From positions 299,823,456 to 299,887,455 of the forward strand of contig CM060922.1 of NCBI GenBank assembly GCA_030737875.1: a DNA stretch of 64,000 bases, in the 5' to 3' direction. The stretch comes from Allium sativum (taxonomy: Eukaryota; Streptophyta; Magnoliopsida; Asparagales; Amaryllidaceae). Every line of letters starts with the position of its first letter. Position 1 is the stretch's first letter. The position numbers were made by a program, and so were the translations under genes. The notes beneath the pieces are model-generated. The model was not told where the DNA came from and did no database searches. It saw only the letters and a list, made by a program, of their open reading frames with translations. Of the stretch, positions 1 to 9,240 are shown one piece after another.

Positions 1-41
1 TACTTGATTAAGCAGGCCTTGCAGAAGTAGCGGAGTCTATC

Positions 42-580
42 TTATGAACAGTATAAGTCACAAAATCCTTTGATCTCGAAGACGGTTGGCGAACTCGAAG
101 ACGGTTGGCGAACTCGAAAACCCTTGCTGAGTTGTTTGCTCTCCCTTACTGAAGAATTCTCTCCTAAACGTAGAGGAGGAGCAGTGTCATAAGGAACAAT
201 ACCATAAAGCTCGTCACTGCTTGGGGACATTGGTTGCACAACACCATCATCATCCATCGGATTCATAGCTCTACCATCCTCTTTTGTAACTTTGTCACTA
301 TTAACCACTCGAGTATCCTCTTCCAAAGGAGGCTAGTGCAGATATGCCTCCCTTTGTGCATCATCATCACCACCCACAGCATCCGCAAATGGAAAAATAT
401 TCTCAAAAATTTTGCATCCCGGCTAACAAAAAATTCATGAGTTTCCAAATCATAAACTCGCCACCCTTTTTAACAAAAGGGGTACGCTACAAACATGCAT
501 TTTCTACTACGAGGTCCAAAATTTTCCTTTACACGAGGACAATTTGCAACATAACATAAGCACCCAAATACACGTATAGC
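42..580 (-). pseudogene. Copia integrase C-terminus and linker toward RT, frameshifted
   Basis: On the minus strand RVFGCLCY, then FGPRSRKCMFVAYPF, then a stop, then KGWRVYDLETHEFFVSRD are the conserved blocks between the Copia integrase core and RT. A frameshift near 330-350 leads into an acidic linker (MEEDTRVVNSDK...) that ends with FRVRQPSSSS, the usual region just before reverse transcriptase. A small duplication of ggttggcgaactcgaa lies at 84-115. Confidence 0.75.
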
Positions 581-672
581 AGATAGGGGTGGTGGTTGCT
601 TAAATAAAACTTCATAAGGTGTTTATCTGTCTAAAACTGGGGTAGGGGTTCTATTAATTAGATGAACAGCAG

Positions 673-1338
673 CTAATACACATCCCCCCCCCCAAAAAAA
701 AGATCCATTGATAAATTAGCCTGGAATTTTAAAGCACGAGAAACATTCAAAATATGTTGATGTTTGCGTTCCAACCTACCATTTTGCTGAGGTGTATCGA
801 CACACTTATTTTGATGTACCATACCATTATTTGCATAAAAAGATTTCAAAATAAACTCTTGTCTATTATCACTTCTCAAATTTTTCACCTTTTTATTAAA
901 TTGAGTATTAATCATGGCACAAAATTTTTGAATCAAATGACCAGCCTCATACTTTCCAGCCATTAAGTACACCCACACAGCACGAGAACAATCATCTACG
1001 ATGGTCAAAAAATAATGTGCATCACAACTTGAAGCAATATTATAAGGACCCCAAATGTCATAGTGAATAATATCAAATAAATCATTGGCTTTATTCATAC
1101 TATTTTTAAAAGAAGTACGAGGTTGTTTTGCAAGATAACATACTTCACAATTGTCAAAACAGTTCTTATTACTACTATCTACTCCAAGTAAAGGAAGAAA
1201 AACTTTTGATGAGGGGTGCCCCAATCGTCAACGCCATAACATTGTCAAATCTGCTGCTGGCACTTTATTTGCTTGAAAAATATCAATTGGATGATAAAGA
1301 TAGACTCCATTACTCTGCACACCTACTCAATCAGGTTC
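673..1338 (-). pseudogene. Copia GAG-pre-integrase and integrase core remnant
   Basis: The start of the segment reads GVYLYHPIDIFQANK, then a stop, then RLGHPSSKVF and C-x2-C (NCEVCYLAKQPR), the zinc-binding pre-integrase region. The integrase core follows: first Asp in HYDIWGPY, second in RSDNRQEF (usually SDNGTEF) and Glu in QQNGRLERKH, so the DDE triad survives. A frameshift separates it from the protease. The C-terminal end near 700 falls in a C/A-rich stretch (cccccccccc aaaaaaaa), probably slippage damage. Confidence 0.88.
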
Positions 1339-1339
1339 C

Positions 1340-1846
1340 TCAAAGTGTGGTCATGTATAATACATAGCTTGTTAGTGAATAAAATAATGAACTTATGCTT
1401 TCCAAAAGTTGAGACATATACAGTAAATTACAAGTAAGAGCAGGGATAAATAATACATTTTCTAGTATCAATTTTTCATTTAGTTTTATTTGGCCTTCTT
1501 TAGTAGCATTTGTAACTTTTCCATTTGGTAAATCAACAGGAGAGGAAGGTATATCATGCAAGTGGGTGAATAGTTCAATATTACTAGACATGTGATTTGA
1601 GGTCCCAGTGTCAATGATCCGTTGATCATCGTAGAATTTCTTACCATGCAATTTTGGAGTAGAGGATGAGAATTTGTGTTGATTGAGAGTAGTCATCAAC
1701 ATATTGAATTGTGCATCACTCAATGTAAGAACATATGCTCGATCACCATCGACAACCTCTTATGCTACACCTTGGTTATTGGTACAAACATTTGTGGTGA
1801 AATTACCACTACAGCCACAACCTCTACCAAACTTGATTTTTTCCAT
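1340..1846 (-). pseudogene. Copia gag tail and aspartic protease remnant
   Basis: From an ATG at 1844-1846 the minus strand reads a short gag tail, a stop, then about 127 residues of protease. The motif IIDTGTSNHM is a variant of the Copia protease site D-[ST]-G-A-[ST]-x-H-M; the catalytic Asp remains. Downstream DLPNGKV and ENVLFIPALTCNLLYMSQLL match the conserved protease C-terminal region. The frame is lost before integrase. The protease would have processed the Gag-Pol polyprotein in virus-like particles. Confidence 0.85.
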
Positions 1847-1919
1847 AGCTTCAGCTTTCTATTACCAACAGTAGGCACTAAAAAAAATAGCAATTATTAG
1901 CAATCCGTAATTTAGGGAA

Positions 1920-1931
1920 GCTCTGATACCA
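1920..1931 (-). other. Primer-binding site, tRNA-iMet type
   Basis: The minus strand reads TGGTATCAGAGC immediately after the LTR. This is the complement of the 3' end of plant initiator methionine tRNA and the standard priming site of plant Copia and many Gypsy elements. Confidence 0.92.
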
Positions 1932-2333
1932 TGATAGATTTTCTAATAGTGTGAGGGATTGTAGAATAGATATAATCTTGTAATATTATTGATAGAGAAA
2001 AATTGATTGCACAATGTATATATTACAGTGCTTTATATAGATGGAGTACATGAGGTGGGATGAAACCCAATGGTTTAAAACAGGCAATAACAATGTAAAG
2101 GTAACAAGTTATAAAGGGAAAATAATATAAGAGGAAAGTATAATGAGCTGGATCCTTATCCTATGACGCAACGTGATATGTGTATGAGTCAGCTGGATCC
2201 TTACCATGTAAATGAGCTAGATCCTTATCCTATGACGCATCGTGATATGTGTATGAGTCAGCTAGATCCTTATCATGTGAATGAACTGAATCCTTATCCT
2301 ATGATGCAGATATTTACATAAATACACTTAACA
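1932..2333 (-). repeat. Copia 5' LTR
   Basis: The LTR has TG...CA ends: on the plus strand it starts tgatagat and ends acttaaca. It directly abuts the primer-binding site at 1920-1931. At 2334 the sequence turns into the interior of a tandem-repeat monomer (taatttgtc...), which marks the insertion edge. The other LTR is outside the window, so the boundaries rest on the TG/CA ends, the PBS and the repeat junction. Confidence 0.85.
2144..2310 (-). repeat. 69-bp tandem repeat inside the Copia LTR
   Basis: Copies start at 2144, 2213 and 2282 with a 69-bp period, about 2.4 copies. Each begins tga(g/a)ct with ATCCTTATCCTATGA nearby. A half-unit similarity (agctggatccttac) recurs in the middle of each unit, so the repeat is itself composed of related halves. 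Confidence 0.8.
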
Positions 2334-4999
2334 TAATTTGTCATTTCTTAATTTTAATTTTTTTCTCTCTCTCTCTCTCCTTTTGTAATGGAAAATAAAG
2401 AGATTGGTTATTTAATACGATGAATTGAAGCAATAACATTATGGATAAATTGATAGGAATAATCTAAAGTTTGACATGTCTTACCATATTAATCCGAAGT
2501 TTGGATTATTTTTAATTAATCCCATGTTGGGGGGATCCCTTCCCATATTGATCCCGATGACTTATTAACTTGATGTAGCCGAATATCAAACTTAAATTCG
2601 CCTTCTCAAAACTAGTTTCCCACCCCAGAAAAATCATTTGGGGAAGACAAATTTAAGTTTGATAACCAGTTACAACAAGTTAATAAGTCATCAGGATCAA
2701 TATCGGAAGGGACCCCCTAAACTTGGGAATATTTAAAAATAATTCAAACTTTGGATTAATATGGGAAGACACGTCAAACTTCGGATTATTCTTGTCAATT
2801 AATCCTAACATTAATTATCATATATTATTTATTTTCTAGGTTAAAAATAACGTATACCTCAAATTAAATATGGAATGTAATGTTAATCAATGTTTACTTT
2901 CAAAAAAGAACATACATAATGAATCGAATCAATAAAGTCAAGGTATTGCTATGTCTAAACTACCTAGGTCATCATTTTATGTCTCCAATATCAAACATGA
3001 TAGATGTTTGATGGATTATAACTTCATATGTGATAAAAATAACAATATATTTTATTAATGTAAAAAAAATATCAATATTTTCAGTATATAGAATAGATAT
3101 GAATTAATTGTTCAATGGTGTAGGTTGAAATTGGAAAACCTTCACCACTGAGAAGTTTGTATTCTTATGCCTGCCTTTGGGGATAAGAATGAAAAGCAAC
3201 TAATGCGGCCAATTTCTCTCAAAGCTTGTAAGAGAATAAGACAACAATTTTCCTTTCTTAATTTGTCTTTTCTTAATTTTAAATTTTTTCTCCCTCTTTT
3301 CTTTTTGGGTTATGTGGAGAATAAAGAGATTAGTTATTATAGTATCATAAATTGAATCAATAACATTAACTATCCTCTATTATTTACTTTCTAGGTTGTG
3401 TACCTCAAATTAAATATGGAATGTAATGTTACAAAAGTTTACTTTCAAAAAAGAACATGTTTATTGAATCAAATCAATAATGCTAAGGAATTGCTATGTC
3501 TAAACTACCTAAGACATCATTTTATGTCTCCAATTTCAAACATGATAGATGTTTGGTGGATTATAATTTGATGTGTGATAAAAATGACAATGTATGTTAT
3601 TATTGTAAAAAATCCAATATTTTTCAATATGTAGAACTAATATGAATTAATTGTTTAATGATGTAGGTTGAAATTGGATAATCTTCACCGCTGATAGTGT
3701 TCTTATGCATGCCTTTGGGGATGAGAATGAAATGCAACAAATGCAGTCAATTTCTCTCAAAACATGAGAAAAAGTCAACTATTTTACTTTCTTAATTTTA
3801 AATTCTCTCTCTCTCTCTTTTGTGTTTATGGAGAATAAAGAGACTAGTTCTTATAATACCATGAATTAAAGCAATAACATTAATTATCGTATATTATTTA
3901 CTTTCTAATTATAAAATAACGTATACCTCAAATTAAATATGGAATGTAATGTTATCAACATTTACTTTACAAAAAGAACATGTTTACTGAATCGAATCAA
4001 TAATGTCAAGGTATTACTATGTCTAAACTACCTAGGGCATCATTTTATGTCTCCAATTTCAAACAGATAGATGTTTCGTGGATTATAATTTCATATGTGA
4101 TAGAAATGACAATATATGTTAGGCAAATTCTATTCATACACTGATAATTTCTTAACATACACCGATGTTTTAAAAAGAAAAACTATGACTATGTTACCCT
4201 TGTCCTTAATTTCATTTTCAGTCCTTCTCTTATAATGCATCCAATTTAAATTTAAAATTCAATAAAATTTTCTTAAATCTATAGAAATTTATGAAGTTAA
4301 TGAAGCCTTAAATATCAATTAAGGCAAATTTGACAACTAAGTACTATAATTTACATATGTTCAATCATCTAAAATTAGTTGATTTTTAAAATAAAATAAT
4401 CAAATAATTTAAAATATTAGTGTCCAAAACTGGAAAAAAAATTCAATTTTATGTAGATTTATTGCAATGAATTCCTTTTTTGTGTAATTTAATTCGATGG
4501 TTAAAGAGGGAAGATGATGAAAATGTAAACGAGTAATTTTGTAAAAGGCACGGTGTATGGAAAGGAATTTTTGGTGTATTCTGTTTTATTTTATTTCATG
4601 GTGTATGTTAAATAATTATGAGTGTATGAATAGAATTAGCCAATATGTTATTAGTGTAAAAAAATCAATATTTTCAGTATATAGAACAAATATGGATTAA
4701 TTGTTCAATGTTGTAGGTTGAAATTGGAAAACCTTCACCATTGAGAAGTTTGTATTCTTATGCATGTCTCTGGGGATAAGAATGAAAATCAACTATTGCA
4801 GCCGGTTTCTCTTAAAGCTTATAAGAGAAAAAGACAATAATCTTAGTTTGTCTTTTCTTAATTTTAATTTTTTTTCTTGTCTCTCTCTCTCTCTAATTTT
4901 TTTTTGGGTTATGGAGAATAAAGAGACTAGTTCTTATAATAAGATGATATCAAGCAATAACATTAATTATCATATATTGTTTATTTTCTTGTTTGAAAA
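2334..4999 (+). repeat. Tandem repeat array, block 1 (monomer about 530-560 bp)
   Basis: Every monomer contains, in order: ttcaccactgagaagtttg, attcttatgcatgcctttgg, a CT microsatellite, attaattatcatatattatt, aaattaaatatggaatgtaa, ctaaactacctaggacatca, aacatgatagatgtttggtg and tattttcagtatatagaac. The block ggaatgtaatgtt recurs near 2873, 3419 and 3950, giving spacings of about 545 and 530 bp. A degenerate inverted stretch lies at 2470-2800 (rows with attcaaactt...ggattaatatggga). Short frames of about 60-100 codons recur only because the monomers are alike. Positions 4122-4641 are a MITE. Confidence 0.88.
4122..4641. mobile_element. MITE with 42-bp terminal inverted repeats
   Basis: The left end ggcaaattctattcatacac is matched in inverse at the right end (gtgtatgaatagaattagcc). 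The inverted match continues to ttaacatacacc, about 42 bp with a few mismatches. Flanks are atatgtta at 4114-4121 and atatgtta at 4643-4650, an 8-bp duplication, or 9 bp with one mismatch (tatatgtta/aatatgtta). The interrupted monomer otherwise reads straight through. No coding potential. An 8- to 9-bp duplication fits hAT or Mutator; I cannot separate them. Confidence 0.88.
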
Positions 5000-5869
5000 T
5001 GTAGTAACCCGTAACTTCCCCGTGAAGGAAAGAGCGGACACTTTGTTAGCAACACACAAAAGAACACAGATAGAAGAAAATTTCATTGTTTATTACAACA
5101 ATTCCATCAGAATACAAGAATATACAGAGTATGAATAAATATTACACGACAAAAAAATATCAGAGATTACAATACATTACATAGCAGCGGAAAATAATAC
5201 AAAGCACAACTGAAGGAGATATACGGATACAGAGATTTCCGTATATCATTCCAGCTGTACATCAGGATCCTGTGAATATAAATCTGCAAAACCAAAACTA
5301 CTAGCTGCCCGTGTCAAAATAAGGGCACCTAAACTCCAGGTCAGTCATGTGACTGGTGTGAGAACTAAAACAGTTATTTAAAAATTTACTTTAAATCTGA
5401 TATATCAAGGGACCATGCCGTATAACACGGAATGGGTTTCCTCCCAAGAATACCAGTGCATAAAACAACAGCGCAATGCTAAATAAAGAAAAATGAAGCT
5501 ATTATAAGACCCAGGTCCCATCACACAATGCAACACAAGCCAGAGGATAGGGTTTTTACCTTATAATAGCCGAAGAATGCTTGATACGCTAAAAACAAAT
5601 CATTTGATACTATTATAAGTGCATAGTGTATAAAACAATTTCAATCATAAGTATCAATCATAGACAGCATAAGTGCCCCATACCACTATGTCGCCATACT
5701 AGGCTATACAAATAAAATCGCAAAGTCACGTATTGGAAGTTGGATTTCCATCTGTGAACCGAGGCAAAAGATAGTCCTCTACCGATTCGAGACGCTCTAG
5801 CCCGACCCTCAGGACCTAGACTCAGGTGGGCCCTTGGATCGTCAGGGCCGGTCCACCGATGTGGATTAA
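5000..5869 (-). repeat. Element C 3' LTR, terminal part
   Basis: This is the end of the LTR (minus strand) and matches 26272-27157 of the other C LTR closely. It ends at ATTAA (5865-5869), the target duplication of element B. Relative to the other copy it lacks a stretch near 5330 between 'ggcacc' and 'aaactccagg', which removes one arm of the LTR-end hairpin. Confidence 0.85.
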
Positions 5870-6725
5870 TGTAACAACCCGAAAATGCGGGCCAGTTTAA
5901 AAATTTTATTTTGGCAATTTTAGTGAATTTTGAACATTTAAAATGAATTATTTTAAATAATATCAACGAGAAACATATTTTGAATGGAATTAGAACGTAT
6001 ATACGTCGTCGTTAGAATATAAATAATTATTTATAATTATAAATAGAATTGAAAATGGCGCGGTAGTTCGATAATTTGATTTCAAACTTCAATTGAATGT
6101 ACCGGGTGCAAAATAAACCGGATTTTAGTGAAACCAAAAATAATAGGATCTAATTGATAATATCTTTCCAATGAATCCGAAAAATTGAGATTTCATAGCG
6201 AGAATCAAAAGATATGTCCAGTTGAAATTTCAGAATAGTCGCTATGGAATTCAGGCCCTTAAAAATGGAAATTTTGCAAACGACCTCGGATTTCGACAAA
6301 ACCACTTTTGTTGGATCCGTGATGTCAAATTATTGTTAGATTCCAAATTCCATAATTTTTCGAATCAATATGTGAGCATGGCAAAGGAAAACGCGTTTGA
6401 CCAGTTTTAGTTGATTTTAATCGACTGGAAAATGGCCATTTTTCCAACGGTCTCAGAATTCGACGAAATTAGTTTTGTTAGGACCGTATCGTCAATACGA
6501 AGCTAGAAAATATTTTTCTGGAATTTTGCTAGTTAGTATGTGACCTCGGTAAATTGAAATGCGTGTTCAAATTCAATATATAGAGTATATTTTGATTTTG
6601 ACGAAAACTGATCGAAATGATCGAATCAGCTTACGATACGTATCCCATTGTGTTCGGAATGGGGGTAATTAGCTATGGACGACAGGCGGTGGGCCTCGTT
6701 TCGAGGTCAAAATAAAAAGTCAACT

Positions 6726-6800
6726 TTTTGAATTAAATAATTTAATAAAATAAATAAAATCTCTCCTCTCTCTTCCCTTATTCCTTTATCTCAGCCCCCC
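6726..6800 (+). promoter_or_regulatory. Candidate LTR core promoter
   Basis: An A/T stretch with TATA-like aataaaataaataaaat (about 6744-6760) is followed by the pyrimidine run ctctcctctctcttccctta, resembling a plant Y-patch, and then by GC-rich leader-like sequence. The arrangement is repeated at 14283-14350. In element C the same position (minus strand, about 24390-24340) has tatatatatac and then C-rich sequence. No transcription data support the start site. Confidence 0.4.
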
Positions 6801-7137
6801 TTTTTTGAAAATCGATTCATCAGAAAAGAGAAAAAAAACGAACGAAGATGGAGGAGCTGTCGCTCCTCCGATCGAGCGCCACCGCCGCTTAGGGCGGGGC
6901 CACCGCCCTCCATCCCTGAACCCCCCTCTACCACGCCGCCTCTTCTTCTCCTCCTCGTCGAACCAACCCCGAGCCCTAGCCACGCTCCAACCCACACCGC
7001 CCCACCCCCTCTTCTTCCTTCCTTCCCCTGCTCCGCCTCTCCTCTTTGTGCAGCCTCAACTCGAAGCCCCCCTCCTCCATCCATTGACCGACAGCCCCCC
7101 TCCCCACTCCGCCAAGCCCTCCAACAAGCAAACCAAG
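6801..7137 (+). other. GC-rich LTR leader, candidate exon 1
   Basis: A sharply GC-rich, C-biased segment in AT-rich surroundings. It ends at AACCAAG|GTGATTTTTATTT, a plausible 5' splice site (GT at 7138-7139). A 126-residue proline-rich frame (6805-7185) crosses it, but in the other LTR (14350-14687) the frame shifts after the middle, and the opposite strand is equally open. I read it as untranslated leader rather than a gene. The first 30 bases include an A-run that differs in length between the LTRs. Confidence 0.45.
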
Positions 7138-7442
7138 GTGATTTTTATTTGTTTATTTATTTATAAAACCAATTTTGATTTGTGAGTGCAGTTTTAAATA
7201 AATGAAATCAGTTTTATACATATAGCAATGAAAGGAAGGGATTGTTAGTTGGTAAAAATTGGGGTTTATATAGTATTTATATTAAAGGTTTAATCTTTAT
7301 TATGGTAGAAGGTTAAAAATATGATTTTTATATAGTAGAAATCATAAAGATGGGATCTTTTATATTGTAGAAGATGAAAAATATAATCTTTTATGTCGTA
7401 GAAGTATAAAAATATAATTTTTATATAGTTAAAGAAATAAAA

Positions 7443-7640
7443 TCTTTATATGTGAAAAAGCGATGTAAAAATAGAATTTTTATCTATATAAAAGCGATGT
7501 AAAAATAGAATTTTTATCTATATAGTAGCGACGTAAAAATAGATTTTTTATCTATATAGTAGCGATGTATAAATAGAATTTTTATCCATATGGAGCAATT
7601 ATAAAATTAGGATTTTTATATACATGGGAATAAAGTAAAA
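7443..7640 (+). repeat. 34-bp tandem repeats in element B LTR
   Basis: Units of about 34 bp built around gcgatgtaaaaatagaattt followed by ttatctatatagta; the core AAAAATAGAATTTTTATC is nearly self-complementary. Related copies are at 15043-15240, and on the minus strand at about 23290-23640 and 30500-30860 in element C, with differing copy numbers. Confidence 0.8.
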
Positions 7641-7661
7641 ATTCGATTTTTATATATGTAG

Positions 7662-7747
7662 TGGCTACGGGCGATGAAAGTGACAAAAAGGGCGAGAACG
7701 ACGAAGATTTCTACATAGGAAGAGTCATGGTATTGGACTGGCTATCG
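7662..7747 (+). other. 86-nt exon-like segment flanked by AG/GT
   Basis: It is preceded by TTTTTATATATGTAG and followed by GTGAGAACT, good plant 3' and 5' splice sites. The same segment, also exactly 86 nt between AG and GT, occurs at 15243-15328 and on the minus strand at 23202-23287 and 30405-30490. In B it could read GDESDKKGENDEDFYIGRV, but 86 is not a multiple of three, and the C copies have compensating small indels and stops. A non-coding leader exon is the more likely reading. Confidence 0.45.
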
Positions 7748-7781
7748 GTGAGAACTTCTCACTCTAAATTTCTTTTTCTAG

Positions 7782-7783
<2 letters not shown>

Positions 7784-7834
<51 letters not shown>
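7784..7834. repeat. (TA)n microsatellite in element B LTR
   Basis: An uninterrupted TA tract of about 50 bp between the exon-like segment and the hairpin block. It is repeated at 15366-15415. The position is AT-rich but without a long TA run in the C LTRs. Confidence 0.95.
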
Positions 7835-7835
<1 letters not shown>

Positions 7836-7890
7836 TAGGATGCAGACGGTGCTTAGCAGCACCCGACACCCGTCATCCACAGACCGTGGA
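7835..7890 (+). other. Conserved hairpin block in long LTRs
   Basis: GGTGCT-TAGC-AGCACC is a perfect 6-bp stem, and outer GACGG/CCGTC can extend the fold. The block from GGATGCAGACGG to CACAGACC is almost identical in all four LTR copies: 7835-7890, 15418-15473, and minus-strand 23102-23154 and 30307-30360. The flanking DNA of B and C differs by many substitutions and indels. Confidence 0.7.
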
Positions 7891-8229
7891 TGGCTTGTTT
7901 GTTTGATTGTTGTGTTGTGAAATTTGTTTGTATTGTTGATGTGAAATCGATAATAAATTGAAGATGGTTGAAATAAATATATTATCGTTAAAAATATAAT
8001 TTTTAACGTGAATTTGAATAAATAAATATTTATAAACAAATCGGCTGATTTGTTTATATACACTGATTTGACTGATATTGATTGGGATGATAAATTTTAC
8101 ACATCGCCCAACTGCACAAATAAAAATTTGTGTTTGTTGATTTGAAACCCCACACGGGTGTCGGGATGATATTTGGGTACACTAGTCCCATTTATTGAAT
8201 TGTATGTTGATCGATTGGTCGACACTGTG

Positions 8230-8259
8230 TAAGCATCAATTATTTATATTTGATGCTTA
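8230..8259 (+). other. 10-bp stem-loop in element B LTR
   Basis: TAAGCATCAA and TTGATGCTTA form a perfect stem around an A/T loop. The 3' LTR copy (about 15816-15846) has lost some pairs (aagcgtcga). The C copies keep only part (gcattaaatataaataatta). Confidence 0.6.
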
Positions 8260-8408
8260 TGCAGTTGTGTGGTGCACATTGGATGATGGTTGATTGTTTA
8301 TCGTTGCTATTATATACATGTGTTGTATGGAATCCATATAATTAACGTTATATGGTAATTGATTGGGCCTCATTCCAATCGGGAAAATAATGAATATTAT
8401 AAAAGAAA

Positions 8409-8705
8409 ATTCATGTGTTGAATATAAAAATAGTCATGTGTTGACGATGTTCATGTGTTGAAACTATTTATGTGTTGAGTAAAATAATTTAAATAATAAA
8501 ATTTACATCTTTATCATATTTAAAATTAGACACTACTTTACGGTGGAGTCTGATTGAAAATCAAACGATAGATACCATAATTTTATAAAATATTTTACAT
8601 AACAAAAATAGTGATGTGTTGACAGTACTCATGTGTTGAGATTAGTCGTGTGTTGAAAGAAATATAGATTCATGTGTTGAATAGAATAAATATTCATTTG
8701 TTGAA
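8409..8705 (+). repeat. Array of TCATGTGTTGA motifs
   Basis: Nine copies of (T/G)CATGTGTTGA or one-base variants lie near 8409, 8432, 8449, 8468, 8612, 8628, 8645, 8670 and 8692. CATGTG is an E-box-like core. The array recurs at 15993-16290 and, as CAACACATGAA on the plus strand, at about 22485-22595 and 29660-29795 in element C. Confidence 0.75.
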
Positions 8706-8829
8706 TAGAATAAAGAAGTTTTTGAAAAATATAAAGCCGTGTGGATTAGAGATGCGTTATTTTGATGCGAACGATATTTATATCTATTTTATTCATTTTA
8801 TAATGAATATTGGAAAGTGATTTCAAAAT

Positions 8830-9240
8830 TTAATATTTTGAAATGAAATGAAATTCAAATTAAATTAGATTAAAATTCAAACTGAAATTTTATTGAATCA
8901 ATTTGAAATGAATTCGAATCGAATAGAAAATGAATTCGATTCGAATTGAGTAGAAAGTGAATTTGAATTGGAATTGAATAGAAATGAATTCAAATTGAAT
9001 TAAATTGAAATTGAATTAAAAACGAATTGAAATCGTTTTGAATGAAATTTAAAACGAACTGAAATTGAATTGAAATCAATTTGAAATGAATTCGAATTGA
9101 AGTAAATAGAAGGTAAATTCAAATTGAATTGAATTAAAACGAATTAGAATTTGAATTGAATTGAAACGAATTTGAATTCGAATTAAATAAAAATTGAAAT
9201 GAATTCGAATTGAATTGAAATCAAATCGATTTGAAATTGA
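8830..9240 (+). repeat. Degenerate GAATT-rich repeat block
   Basis: About 400 bp made almost only of variants of aaattgaattgaaatgaatt and attcgaatcgaat. It is also at 16415-16850. In element C the equivalent position (around 22245-22320 and 29400-29500) is only about 80 bp. The 202-residue minus-strand frame across it is rich in I, R, F, N and S, and is a by-product of the repeat. Confidence 0.8.

Larger units (their letters stand above)
1..2333 (-). mobile_element. Ty1/Copia LTR retrotransposon, 3' part outside window
   Basis: The minus strand reads, from high to low coordinates, a 402-bp LTR, an initiator-Met primer-binding site, a gag tail with protease, integrase and the linker toward reverse transcriptase. 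Protease-integrase before RT is the Copia order. RT, RNase H and the second LTR would lie beyond position 1. Only about 85 bp separate the primer-binding site from the surviving gag tail, so most of gag is deleted. Stops and frameshifts show it is dead. It sits inside a monomer of the tandem repeat, which resumes at 2334. Confidence 0.9.

Noticed and set aside
2940..3360. Recurrent small frames in the tandem repeat (SFYVSNFKHDRC, MHAFGDKNEKQLM types)
   Set aside because: They recur because monomers are similar; other monomers break them with stops and A-run indels, and no domain is recognisable.
6805..7185. 126-residue proline-rich frame in the LTR leader
   Set aside because: The frame is not kept in the other LTR of the same element, and the opposite strand is equally open over the same GC-rich DNA; high GC lowers stop frequency.
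7443..7640. CRISPR-like array
   Set aside because: The repeats are contiguous AT-rich minisatellite units without distinct spacers, in a plant retrotransposon.
7662..7747. Short protein-coding exon of a captured host gene
   Set aside because: An attractive acidic peptide in B, but the C copies have indels and in-frame stops, and 86 nt is not a multiple of three; kept only as an exon-like segment.
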